This document shows positions 1 to 11,500 of a stretch of DNA of 64,000 bases, piece by piece (the first letter of the stretch is position 1; the number at the start of each line of letters is the position of its first letter). Location of the stretch: NCBI GenBank assembly GCA_009760855.2, contig WPIO01000012.1, positions 6,877,501-6,941,500 of the forward strand, read 5' to 3'. The DNA is from Cristatella mucedo (taxonomy: Eukaryota > Bryozoa > Phylactolaemata > Cristatellidae). The translations under genes were made by a program, and so were the position numbers. The notes below the pieces were generated by a model. It saw only the letters and a list, made by a program, of their open reading frames with translations, searched no databases and was not told the DNA's origin.

Positions 1-400
1 GAATAGTGCACTCGAAGCCTAACCGGCTTTCGGTACGAATATGGCAGCTTAGAGATTTCATCTCATGCAACAAAGAGAAAGTGAAAACATAGCTTAGTCA
101 GGAGAGCAGTCGATGAAGCAAGTAGGACGGAAGTAGCAGCTCAGGATGGCTGGAAGGATGTACAACAGTCGGAAGCTGGAGAATAGATACCGTTACATAC
201 GAATGAAAGAAGTGAATTCCTTAGCCAAGAGTCTTCAGAGAAACGCTTCTTTCACCAACGTTCTTTAGGCGCAGGAATAGAACAGCTAATTTAATGTCCA
301 CAGAGAACCCAAGAGCAAGAGTAGGCTGCAACTGGTGAAGCAGTTTAACTAGGTATGAAGGAGCCAAGCCGTGCTCCCAAGTGATGGCCAATTATAGCGA
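1..400 (-). mobile_element. LINE-B 3' fragment
   Basis: It carries the B-family C-terminal coding region in antisense (GGCTTTCGGTACG, GGAGCCAAGCCGTG). The 3' tail lies outside the window. Homology fades after about 400. Confidence 0.7.
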
Positions 401-2590
401 TTTAATTTCATCCAAATTGTTTCTCTAAATAAAGCACATGCGGATGTTGTTCTGACTAGCAAGTACACTTGAATGGTCTTAGTATAAAGTTATACCTTTC
501 GAAATGTCAAAAAGTAGAGAGATAACCTTCTAAAATGGCCACTCGTCATTACTTTTGAGGACCGACACACGTGCACACGCACAGGCAAACACACAGAGAG
601 TAAATATACAGAACACACTCACCCAGCAAACACAAAGAGACACAGATATGTATGCCCAAGCCCACCTAAGCAGGTGCATATACTCACGTCAGTGAATGCT
701 TGCAAAAGTGTTTGTGTCAGTGTGTATTGAAGTCAGTTACCTAGCGCTATATCAACAGCAATGAAAGCCCAGCACTAGCAAACATGGGTGGCATTTTATT
801 TCTTTTACAAAGGAATACCAATGCCCACATTCAACTCAGCTCATGCTCTTTAGAAATCAGCAATTTGTGGTTGTTTGGACTGCCCAAGGGATGACTTTCT
901 GAATCTCCTTCTAAAGAATTAAGAACAGGCAGTCCTGAATAATTAGGATTAAACGCTAAGGGCTGTTAATGATATTGGCACATGAATGGTAATAGCATCA
1001 GCACGAGGCCTTACATGCCCGGCATCTATTGATTAGTATACTACCAGGAATGCAGTGCAGGTGCTACTGCAAAGGGACTGCTTCAGCCATTGTGCTTTTA
1101 AGTGCTTCAGCTTAAAATAAAAAAGCATGCCAACGAACAAACCAGAACATAAGGCTACAAAGAATCAAGCAATTCATAAGCTACCATATTGCTATGCCCA
1201 GTCAGTCTTTCGGCTTATTATATGCAGTGACAACATACAGAATAAAGTACCATGCCGTCTGGCTGACGGACGGACAGGTGCTTCTTTTATGGCTAGTTGT
1301 TTGTTCACGTTGCAATGGATTGCCCCTTTCAGATGGTTATGATCACTAGATGCAAGCCAGCCTGCGCTGGTCGAAGTTGCACACCATTAACAGTCAGAAG
1401 CCGAGATGTGTGCTACACTGCTCTGCTGGCTATTCTACAGTCAGCACTGGCTTTAGGGGTGGTGAGGGGGACACAGCCGTGTGGGCCTAAGGGCCCCATA
1501 TATTCGACAGCTGAATGTAAGAAGACAAGAATGCATCACAGCCCACTTGAACAAGCATACGTGTGAGTGCGTGCGTGAGTAAGGCAACCCGTAGCTACGA
1601 CTGCAGATTCGATGAAAGTGGAAGGTCCATGAAGATATTTGGAGAAAAAATTTCGACCACCTGGAGACAGTAAGAGCTGGGTCAGAATAACAAACCTGCA
1701 CTGTCTTCAAGTTTGCATTCGACCAGCCCTACTTGATGATCAAGTGGCATGAATGCATTTCTACATTGCAGCAGTGGGAAGAAGCATGATGCACTAGTGC
1801 ACTATACCATTATCTGGCCTGACCTGACCAATAGATGAGTTTAAGCGTAATACACTTGCTTCTGGCTCTCTGTAGGTACTTTCAACCAAAGTTGGCTTCA
1901 TTTATATGTAGCTCACAATCCACGACTTTCAAAACATGTACTGACATGCTAATTGTTAGAAATGGGAGTAATGCCAGCCACATTCGGACAGAACTAGGCT
2001 GCACACACAGCACTAATAAAGGTGCTGGTCCCACCGGACGCCGGACCTGTACCGGTGAAGCCACGAGCCTTGCAATCGTGCCTAGCAACTTGTGGGTGCG
2101 GCAACAATGCATGCAGGTATGCCGTCAGTATCGGAACTGGAACATGCCGGATACCAAGAGCATCCATAACTAAGGTTAACAAGTGCATATCCCCAGGGCA
2201 GACATGTCTATTTGGCTGCCCCTGAGGGCTACAGGCTTCCAGAATTAGGCATGGCTTACAGCAACTCACATACAGTGCCAAGAGAAGCACTTAAGTGCTA
2301 ATCGGTGCAGGCTCAACTCCTATAGCACAAATGACTGCCCATAACCCGACTTCGGCTTTTATGTCAACCATAGATTTACACATCCGGTTCCTAGCCATTA
2401 AAATGCAGAAAACCAGGGATCACACTACAATTGCAATTTCGAGTCTGGGTATTAAGTGTTATTTCCTAATTGCAAATGCCTCAGAAGAATAGAAAATAGC
2501 CACTATTCCCTAAAAAGCTTACTCTTGTGACCAGTACAGCAATTGAATTGAAAATAACCCAAATCCGACAGAAAAACTGGCAAATTCATG
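400..2590. other. No gene seen
   Basis: Unique AT-rich DNA with a CA-rich stretch at 565-640. The short open frames on both strands have no recognisable family. Confidence 0.4.
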
Positions 2591-3200
2591 TCTCATGGTT
2601 CACATTTAGTCAGAAGGAACAGCGAATGAAGCAAAATTAGCACGTATTTACTCTGAAGCCATACCACAAGGACCACTGAAAAGAGTTCAGAAATGAGTAG
2701 ATGCTCTAGATTTTCGGCAAATTGGTTTCGAGAAGAAGCCTCACACATAGTCCACAAACGTTCCAAGTCCAGCATATCCCGGTGAAAGCGCTCGCCTAGC
2801 TCCCTTAAGTAAGCTTCTGTGTTTTTTTAATTTTTCAAGAAGGTGTGTCAAGGATATAAAGAATTAGTTTGAATATATATATTAATATATATAATATATA
2901 TTAATATAGTTTGAAGGACATTCTTCATCCCATTTTGGCATTGTTCTTTATGACACAGTGAACTAGCAACTTGTAGTTTCCAGCGTTGTAATTACGTGGA
3001 AAGCCACGAACCACTGCAACGAAACTGTTCCAAGCCACTTTATCTGTTCTGTTTGGAATCTTGGCAACTTCATCACACTCTATAATCTTTTTTTATCCGT
3101 GGTCCGATGAAGATACCAGCTTTGACCATTGTCTCAGACAGCGATGTAGAGACATCTTGGAGGTAGTTGATAGCTGCTGATTCATTATCCAGAGCCGCGA
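2590..3200 (-). pseudogene. Broken copy of a repetitive GERFH/VKAG protein family
   Basis: Read on the minus strand, pieces in shifting frames give VKAGIFIGPRIKK, then PNRTDKVAWNSFVAVVRGF, then NYNAGNYKLLV, and after an AT-rich insertion LRELGERFHRDMLDLERLW. These motifs occur in that order in a repetitive protein found in many arthropod and cnidarian genomes (GPQI, AWNSFVAVVRGFLGN, GERFHQD). Stops and frameshifts separate the pieces, and an (AT)n run at 2874-2908 interrupts it. I cannot say to which mobile-element class the family belongs. Confidence 0.55.
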
Positions 3201-4840
3201 CAGATTGCTAGATGAGGCTTAAACAGATGTGCCGTGGTGTATCATCACCTACCTAGGGTCAATTAGCAGCTCCCACTTGACAGGCTGTTCTTTCCTACAG
3301 AAAACTCAGTCACTGTGGCCAGTCCCTTTTGTGATAGCGCGCCTTAGTGTCCCAGCAGCCCCATATGCAAAGGAAACAAGAATAATTCGTGAAACTGCCT
3401 TTAAGACCCGTGACGAATGACTCAGTCTCAAATGAATGTAATGCCATTCTAGCTATCACACTTGATGTTCTCTCCAGGAGATGGCTGATCCCTATTCGGA
3501 GGATGGCATGGAAAGTTCAGGGCAATGTGGTACCAGGGAGATGGATGAAGGAATATGTGAACACGTGATGGGAGGCTCCCTAATGCCAGTTTGATGCTTG
3601 GAATAGTTCATGGTGCAGAAGTAGCAGTTGCTTGAGTGTCAGTTAGTCCACCAAAATTCTCGGGATAGCATACTTCGTGGCTTACTTTTCTCCCTTGTAC
3701 CACCCTATAGACATACCAGCATTATATAAATTAAAAAATGATATTTCCCACACAACCAAAAATCGTGCAAGAAATTCCATCTAGCTAGCAGCAACAGTAG
3801 GCGTTACCGGTTCAAGAGGCCTATTGCAGTGTGAAATGAGGAACTCAGGACTTGTCTTCATTTCTGGCAGGTATGCCACATTATAGTTTACAGGCCTCGC
3901 ACGTTTTAACATACGCCTTTATGGAGCAATTTTTGCTGTTGTCTTGATGATTTGTCCTCATACGTAACAAAATGCATCTTCTGAGTGCAAGCAAGCTCTC
4001 GATGCTAGGCCAATTACAAATTTCCCTATTTTCTGACTCATCAATGACATTTTAACTAAAATGATAAAATGTCTATGGCCCCCTTACTCATTCGGGTAGT
4101 GGCACCAGTGGTGCTATTTGTGGACAAGACATTTCCAACCCGCCTAAGAGCAAATCGGAGAATATCAAAATATTAATGTCTTGACCACGGAAGCAAAGTT
4201 TTTTGTGCAATAATAGCTATTTTCTTTTGATTTATTGTTTAAGAGATTATGAACAAACACAGTCTACCCGAAAAAAATTGAAAGAAGTTACTTAGTGGAT
4301 TAGTTTGGCAGTGATAATCTGTCTGATGCAGCTGCTGATCATTTCATAATTAAGCATCACAGAACATGAAAATCGGGACTCCAAGACCTTCCCATCAGTG
4401 ACCCTAAGGTCTATAGTGGCCAAAGTTCTTTCACACGGAATTTCTTACTCATGCCATTGCTACCCTCTAGCCCCATCCACGTGCCTTCATCTGAGGGCTC
4501 AGTCGTTTCAGCTGCCGGGTACTGGAACACAAACTTGCTCTTTGTGCTGGTGGTAAGCAGGATCGAAAGAAAGAATGGCTGGATTCCCTGAATTCAGAAA
4601 TATACGCGAATGATCGGTAAAGAGTTGCTAAATAAAAGCAAGATGACAAATACCCTCACACATGTCATTACATTAAGACTAATTGCAAAGACAGAACTGA
4701 TATTTTTGCCCATTGCGAATTTCATAGTTAATGTGAGCCCATTCTAATCCAGAGCTTGTCCCAGCAATATGGTTAAGGTGACCAGCACACTATGCTACAG
4801 CGACTAAAAATGGATTGGGAACTTCCAGGAAATAATAATA
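3200..4840. other. No gene seen
   Basis: Nothing recognised. No exon matching the STIM EF-SAM continuation was found on the minus strand. Confidence 0.4.
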
Positions 4841-4841
4841 A

Positions 4842-4895
4842 AAAAAACACTTGTTATAGCACAATCAGAGAACTTAATCTCTCTTTACACAATTT
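4842..4895 (-). mobile_element. LINE-A 3' tail, solo
   Basis: AATAATAATA is followed by the antisense hairpin segment CAGAGAACTTAATCTCTCTTT. No coding part is attached, so this is an extreme 5' truncation or a SINE-2 remnant. Confidence 0.55.
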
Positions 4896-4964
4896 ATATT
4901 TTATGCTACGGAGGCGTTATTGAATGGTTAATGGTAGCATATATACATATATGTATATGCATCT

Positions 4965-5938
4965 CCATCTGTAACTCCACAAAGTCATAAAGACCATGTG
5001 GGAGTTAAGCAGGAGAGTTTTGTATAGCCCACTCACAGCCTAAGCGGCTTTCGGTACACATTCGATAGCCAAAAGACTTCGTCTCACGCAAAAAGAAAAG
5101 GTGGGAAGCATGGCAGAGTCAAGAGGGCAGTTGAGGTAGTGAGTAGCATGGAAGTAGCAGCTCAGGACTGCTGAAAAGGATGAGCCATAGTCGGCAGCAC
5201 AAGAATAATTGTCGTTGAGTAAGAATTGTGGAAGCGAGTTCCACAGTCTAGGACCTACTCAGCTAAAGCTTTTGTTGCCAACGGTCTTTAAGCAGAGGAA
5301 TAAAACAGCTAATTTATTGTCCATACAGGACCTGAGGGCACGAAGAGGCTGAACCTTGTGCAGCAGTTCAGCTAGGTACGAAGGAGCCAAGCCGTGGCGG
5401 GCTTTGTGGGTCAGCGTTAGAACTTTGCTCTGTATTCATTGATCAACCGCCACCCATCCTAGCTCTTTTAGTAAAGGAGACACGTGGTCAAACCTCTGAG
5501 ACTTAAAGACTAGCCTTGCAGCCATATTCATAGTCAGCTGCAGTGGCTTAGTTGCTTTCTTTGGTAGCCCAGCCAAAAAGGAATTACAATGATCAAGCCG
5601 AGACAGAACTAAGGAGCTAGTTAAATGTTTTGCAAGCCACTGTGGAAGACAGCTCCTAATCTTGGATAGGGATCGCTAGTTGTAGAAGCCGTCTTCTGAA
5701 TGAAGCTTTTAAAATTTAGGCAGCTGCCGAAAACGAGACCTAAATTTCGAGCACATGGTGATGGTCGCACAACAGCATCACCTATTAGAAGAGCACAGCC
5801 TTTAAATCCAGCCACATGCTTAGGGTGTCCTATGAGCAGCAGTTCGGTTTTATCGTCATTTAATTTCAAGAAGTTTTCCGACATCCAGGATCAAATGTCG
5901 GCAAGGCAAGCATTCAGTTTCTCAGTTGCTGCACGCTC
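4965..5938 (-). mobile_element. LINE-B, C-terminal RT region and 3' end
   Basis: The 3' end motif (antisense of GTGGAGTTACAGACGG) is at about 4970-4985, next to a palindromic (TA)n stretch. Minus-strand coding pieces include MSENFLKLNDDKTELLLIG at about 5830-5884 and the usual LINE region between RT and C-terminus. Several frameshifts are present. It abuts an antisense LINE-A at about 5940. Confidence 0.75.
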
Positions 5939-5939
5939 A

Positions 5940-6845
5940 ATGACAACAAGCATACCATGGTTAGAGGTGACATGCACAGGGTCAGCACGTAAATAGGGTT
6001 AGTGGCAGAATACACAATCAGCACGCACAAGCACACAAGGACGAATTACATGGACCTACTAAATGCTGTGATAAATAATGCGTTTTTAGTTTCTTTTTAA
6101 ATGCAGTTAAGGCAGAGGATGTCGTGACGCCAGTCGAAAGTGAGTTCGAGGCTTTGGGAGCATACGAACTAAAGGCACGGTCTCCAAAAGATTTGAGGTT
6201 CGTATGAGCTATAGGTAAACGATTTGATTCAGAAAAGAGGGCGGTCCTATGCTTAGCCTGCTGGGGGAGTACATCTGATGGGTAGGCTCGAGTCAAAGAA
6301 TAAATGGACCTGAAAGTGAGTAACAGAACCTCAAAGTCGATGCGCTGCTTGACTAGGAGCTAGTGCAGGTCAGCTAGACGTGGTGTGTTTTGGGAACTGC
6401 AACTCTCACGACAGACAAGCCTAGCTGCCAAGTTTTGCATCAACTGTATGCGCCTGATTGCACAGGCTGGTAGACCAGCAAGCAGTGAGTTACAGAAGTC
6501 GAGACAGGATGTCACAATTGTATGGACCAATTTTGACGTGGTAATTCTGTCTTAGCAAGCTTGAATTTTAGCAATGCTATGTAGCTGAAAGTAGGCAGTT
6601 AAGACTGTGGAACTGATGTAGTCGTCTAAGGAAAGGTCACTTTGGAACGTAATACCTAGATTGTGTGCAGATTCAACAGGAGATATGCTGACAGACCGGA
6701 TTTTGGGCATTAACCTTTCCAATTTCTGAATCACACTTGCTTTGCCCATAACTGGTAGGCCGGTTTTATCATAATTTAATTTAAGAAAGTTTGCTGCCAT
6801 CCACGAACTTACATACATCGGGGATATTTTAAAGATCTTCACTTA
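5940..6845 (-). mobile_element. LINE-A, 3' half
   Basis: It begins at the low end with the antisense 3' UTR (GTGACATGCACAGGGTCAGC). The C-terminal region follows in two blocks, SFGDRAFSSYAPKA (6018-6296 frame) and WMAANFLKLNYDKT (6552-6842 frame). The tail hairpin is missing, which suggests the 3' end was lost at the junction with the LINE-B copy. Confidence 0.75.
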
Positions 6846-7500
6846 AGCTAAGCAGTCATTGTCATAATGGTGTAGTCTCTGAACTGGCTTTTCTGACTAA
6901 CCGCAATGCCTGTTACAAAGCTAGCACTGTTTTGCATACCAAACATGCAGATGCAATCGTACGTGCTCCCAGCCTAGGAAGGGGGATCAGTCTTCCAGCT
7001 AGGCTTGTGGGTCAGTGTTGGTTGGCAACAGCAAAACTCTCATTATAGGCCAGCCACTAATGTGCTGCAGCCCCGGTGTGGATCATCTGCAACCGGTTTC
7101 GTCCACGGTAAGACATGAGCCAGCCAGGCATGTCACATGACTGGAGGAGATTCGGTTGAGCAATCACATTGGAACCGTACGAATAATTAGTGCCTGGAGC
7201 AAGATTATCTTAAGTCCAGGTGGAGCAGTAACCGGCACAGGCAGCTACTAAGATAAGTGGCACCATCCCCTAACATGGTCGGACAGTCAATACCCCGCAG
7301 AACCTTAAGTGCAGCCAACAGCTGATTGATTAGTCGATTTAGGCAGCTATAGGTAAGAAAGACGGGACATAGATATGGCTATGTAATACTAGCTTAAGGT
7401 CAAAGCTCATCAATGTAAGCAATCCAACAGAACACCATTTGTGATACTGAGAAATGAGCCCATAGCTTAATAAGCAATGGATCAACAACCCCCCTTCTTT
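6846..7500. other. No gene seen
   Basis: Nothing recognised in this stretch. Confidence 0.35.
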
Positions 7501-7504
7501 TCTG

Positions 7505-7655
7505 GCTCTCAGCCCTGGGGTAAAGTGTTAGCACTCACCCACCAAGTCGTTCCAGTCCAAAGCAGGCAATCCTTTATTAAAAATTCATACCGGTTATAGC
7601 TGTTTAAGGACTCTTCTGCAGCAAAACAAATGAGGCTATTGAATCAGTGGGCTAT
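7505..7655 (+). mobile_element. SINE-1 copy, diverged
   Basis: The tRNA-like head (CAGCCCTGGGGTAAAGTG) is followed by GCAGGCAATCCTTTATT, GGACTCTTCTGCAGC and AATGAGGCTATTGAATCAG, in the order of the SINE-1 consensus seen in other copies. Confidence 0.6.
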
Positions 7656-7956
7656 TTTCTTTCCTTTCCTCCGGATTCCAAAAAAGGAGGTACTAAGAAG
7701 CAAAGCACACTTTCATTAAACTGGTGTTGCTAACGATCAAAGTGATTGCCAGGAGGTACGTTGAGCAGTATCACACCAGTAGCTTCTGGCTGCCAAGAAA
7801 CTGGCAAATAACTTACAGCAGATCACAGTTCCACAGTACAAAGAGCACTACAAGTACACCCGAGCAAGCAGATAACAGGTTTGTTGATTTTACTATCCTA
7901 ACTAAGATACATTTGGACATCACAAAGTTTTCAGTGGGATATCAACTAAGTACTCA

Positions 7957-8129
7957 CAGTCGAATCCATTTATAAGAATATGCGTGAGCGGGTAGATAGG
8001 CATTCTTGCATGTGATGTATTCCCATATGTGGAGTAAGACTAATACACTAAAAAATCTGGCACGAAGAACTGCTTTTCTTATAAGCAGGGTATTCCTATA
8101 TCCGATATTCTTATACTCGGAGTCGACTG
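7957..8129. mobile_element. Short non-autonomous DNA transposon (pogo/Tigger-like MITE)
   Basis: The left end, CAGTCGAATCCATTTATAAG, and the inverted right end, CAGTCGACTCCGAGTATAAG, agree over about 25 bases with four mismatches and continue AATAT on both sides. The element is about 173 bases and has no coding capacity. TIRs starting CAGT and carrying a TATAAGAA-type repeat are typical of pogo/Tigger-like elements of the Tc1/mariner superfamily. The right flank is TA; the left flank is CA, so a TA target duplication would be intact on one side only. Confidence 0.65.
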
Positions 8130-8413
8130 TAGTCAGTTGCAGTTGCTGTCTTTTGGAAAGCCCATGACAGCTCTAAGACAATGCTCCCAGAAGGACTGAC
8201 AGCTTTTTAATCGGTGCCTAGACAGTCTGATAGTAGGTCTGCTGCAGCAGGGACCAAGGATAGCAATGTATACATCATACGAAAAAAATTAACAACAAAA
8301 TAAAGTGCCAAGGAAAAATGCTAAGGCTTGCAAGCCAGCCTTACTAATGCAGTAAAGCCAAAAAACCTACACATTCTGAGAAATGCAGGTCACAGAGAGG
8401 AAACACTGCTTAC

Positions 8414-8535
8414 CTCTTCGCTTTCATCAAGGTCCACATCGCCGCTTTTGTCATCATCTAGCTGCTCGTGCAGTGCTTTAATGGCATCGAATGCCAGTCG
8501 ATCTTTCTCACAGACAAGGTCACCTCTTGCGCAAG
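8414..8535 (-). CDS. STIM: STIM exon 2: cysteine pair and canonical EF-hand
   Basis: This is a 122-base exon: two bases that complete the Ala codon from exon 1, then 40 codons, ending in phase 0. The acceptor is CATTTTCTAG|CTTGC and the donor GAAGAG|GTAAGC, both good matches to consensus. The peptide includes CEKDRLAFDAIKALHEQLDD and then the calcium loop, ending DESEE. In human STIM1 the matching stretch reads [20 protein letters not shown] and ends EESDE, so helix, loop and spacing all agree. Position 5 of the loop is Ser where vertebrate STIM1 has Asn, a substitution tolerated in EF-hands. Confidence 0.92.
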
Positions 8536-11500
8536 CTAGAAAATGAACAAGAGTGGCACATTGTAATACAAAACCAGAGTAGGAGCACGAAAAGCTTGTC
8601 ACCCTGACAGCAGGCTGGCTTTCGATTAATGCTGGTGCTGGGTATGACAACAACTGAAAGAGTGAGCAGCATATTTTCTTGAAGGTTTGTATAGGCAGAC
8701 TGTCGAGAGGATTCTTAGCTCACGTTGCACAGGGTTCAAGCATGCCTCTGCAAGTGAGGGTCGCAAGGCAGTGCTTTGTCAGACGGCAACCCCATGCTAC
8801 GAAGGGATACAATGCATGTAATCTACATTATTCATACGGCATGGGCCATGGTCAGCGGACTGGCGCAATAGTCGGAGCATGCGGTGAATAATGTGAATGA
8901 GCGAATGACGATCGACATCGCTTCTCGGCCTTATGGCTAAGATTAGGTTGTCACTAACACACAAGACCTCTTTCCTTGGTGAAAGTATTTGCCCCCCTCT
9001 ACCACCACAGGTGTTCTCATAGGCTCTCCAGAGCTTCAGAAGGAATAATCGAGTTATCCAGAGTATGAAGATCAAGCATGCTCCTCTGTGACGAGGCATT
9101 AAGCACGATGCTGACAGAAGACCTGAAGCTACTATGGAGTAGGACAATCGAATACATTAATTATCAACAGCAAGGCAAATCAACACGGCAATTACCAACA
9201 GCAGGATGACCTAGTACTATATGCTGTTAATGTATCCTCCTGTGGTAAGAGCAGATAGATGGCAGAAGCAATAGTTGCTGGCAATGTTAAACTAGCACGG
9301 CAATTATAAGGGTCGACTTTAATAATCCCTCTACGGTCAGTCGCTTCTGTTTCATAGAAGTACCTGACACCAGTTCTAATAATAAACACAGGCCACAGCT
9401 TGAGCTGCTTGAGCAATTTCTGCAGTCTCCCTTCTACTGTTCTTATCAAAGACTCTGAAACCTGTCGTAGCAGACTAGCTGAACTCATCATATATTGAAA
9501 CTTTAAACGTTGCTAGTAAGTTCCACTCTGGTTTTAGAGCTAATCACACCACATAGTGAGCATTGCTTCGGGTGTATAACGACCTACTTAGGAATGCAGA
9601 TTTAAGAAGAGCATATTTGCTTGTTTTGCTCGATGTTTCGGCAGCTTTTAATACTATCGACCACCAAGTCGTTCTTGAGGGCTTATTATCTCGCCTAGGC
9701 ATCACTGGCACTGCAATGGTTCAGGTCTTATCTCAGTGGGAGACTCGAGAGTATTAATGTGAATGGAAATAGATCATCCGAGGAACCTCTGAAATATGGG
9801 GTACCTCTGGGCTCCGAGCTTGGTCCGGTACTTTTCACGGTTAACGCTCTCCTTCTTGCCGACGTGATTGCCAGGAACAATCCATGCTTTTACTACCACG
9901 AAGACGACACTCAGTTGTACCATTGCTTTGATCCCTCTCAGCCCTCCAGCATGCCTAATTTCATTTTTAACAGATAATAAAACTTGCCCATAGAAAGATT
10001 TTTGGACATCATGGCCTCAGCCTTGGGCATAATTAATGCTCAAGGATTGATCTTAGATTAGAATATATCTGTCACCAAAGGTACAGTAAAATAACATACA
10101 ATACAATCAGCAGCAAAGTGGGCTTTCACACTGCTAAGTCATACTTGTTATAAAACAAACATCTGTTTGCCTATCAGAGGAGCTCTGTTACAGACTACCA
10201 ATACCGGCAGTGTACCAGGATAAAAAAAAGGCTCCGTAGGCTTCATTCTCTGTACGTGTACCTGGATCTTAGCCTAAGGGTAAGCTTCTTGCACCATACA
10301 ATACAGGTCACGGGTTTGAGTCATACAGCAGGCAATCCTATTGTCCACTGCAGGGGGAGGGAGATAGCTGGTCAGGTTTTTAATGATGCTGTTGAATCAG
10401 CCGATCTTTATCTTTATGCAAGAATTGAGGCTGAACAAACTCAATGAAGCACTGGCAGCCCTTGTGAACACAACCGACTCAAGCCTCGACACTTGTAGGA
10501 AACTGAATAGATATTTGGATATCATTGAATGAAAGAAAAAGTAAGAATATGTAGTATCAACTTGACAAAATGAAATTATGCAATTGCAAAGACAGCTACA
10601 CCAAAACAGCTTTTACTTGAATTACTTTTTACTTTTTCTATCACGGCCATTCGTGAAAATTTGCTTTTCAATAGAAAAAGTTTCTCAACATCACAAAAGT
10701 TACTCGTGTAACAAGCTTCACTGATGAATGATGCAAAGGAAGAATAAACCTAGCAATGACCATGGCTTCATAACTCGAATAAAGACAATCACCTCGGTCA
10801 CCCATACCTGCTATTAGTTTGTATTGAAACATACATGGTTGTTTAGGATAAAAAAGTACACGGGCATCAATTTAAATGTCACAGTATCAGACAAAAGACT
10901 TGTAGCATTAGATAAGTCTTACAAGGTAACAGAGGTCAACCTGGTCATTATACTAGTACATAACAGGGCTTGGTTGTATATCGGATTGAAATGTGTAATG
11001 GAAAGTGAAAACCACATAGAGTTAGAAGCATTTTACTAGGTTTAATAAGCAAAAAACCACGCTGTGATAGCCACAGTAGGTTAATTACAATAATAATACA
11101 TTTGATATAGCGCTCTCAGAGAACTCTTTCTAGGCACTTAATAAAAGATGGTTACAATATCGAGTTCACAGCGTCTCTACCCTTAGAATTACTGGTAATA
11201 CCAATAAGTCCAAAAAACATGCCAATCCAATGCAAGCATTCCAGATAAAACTAAAGAATCTGAGCTTTCCCACTGTATGAAGAACTTTGCAAGCAGGTTC
11301 GGTCAAAAATGTCATTCACACAAGATGATCCATGACATCATAAATGCAAGGGCTAAAGCTAGTAGTAGTGCGACTAAGGTCACGGGCCATATGGATTCCC
11401 CTTTTCTACTAAGGTGATCATGAGATTCACTGACAAAAAAGAGTGAGGGTATTATTTCAGCTCATGGTTTGTCTCCTTCAGCTCGGTGAACTGCCAGCAG

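Noticed and set aside
1-8400. STIM exon 3 (FLRED...DLWKAW type) on the minus strand
   Set aside because: A scan for a W-x-x-W codon pattern gave only two unrelated hits (near 2662 and 3353), neither in a STIM-like context.
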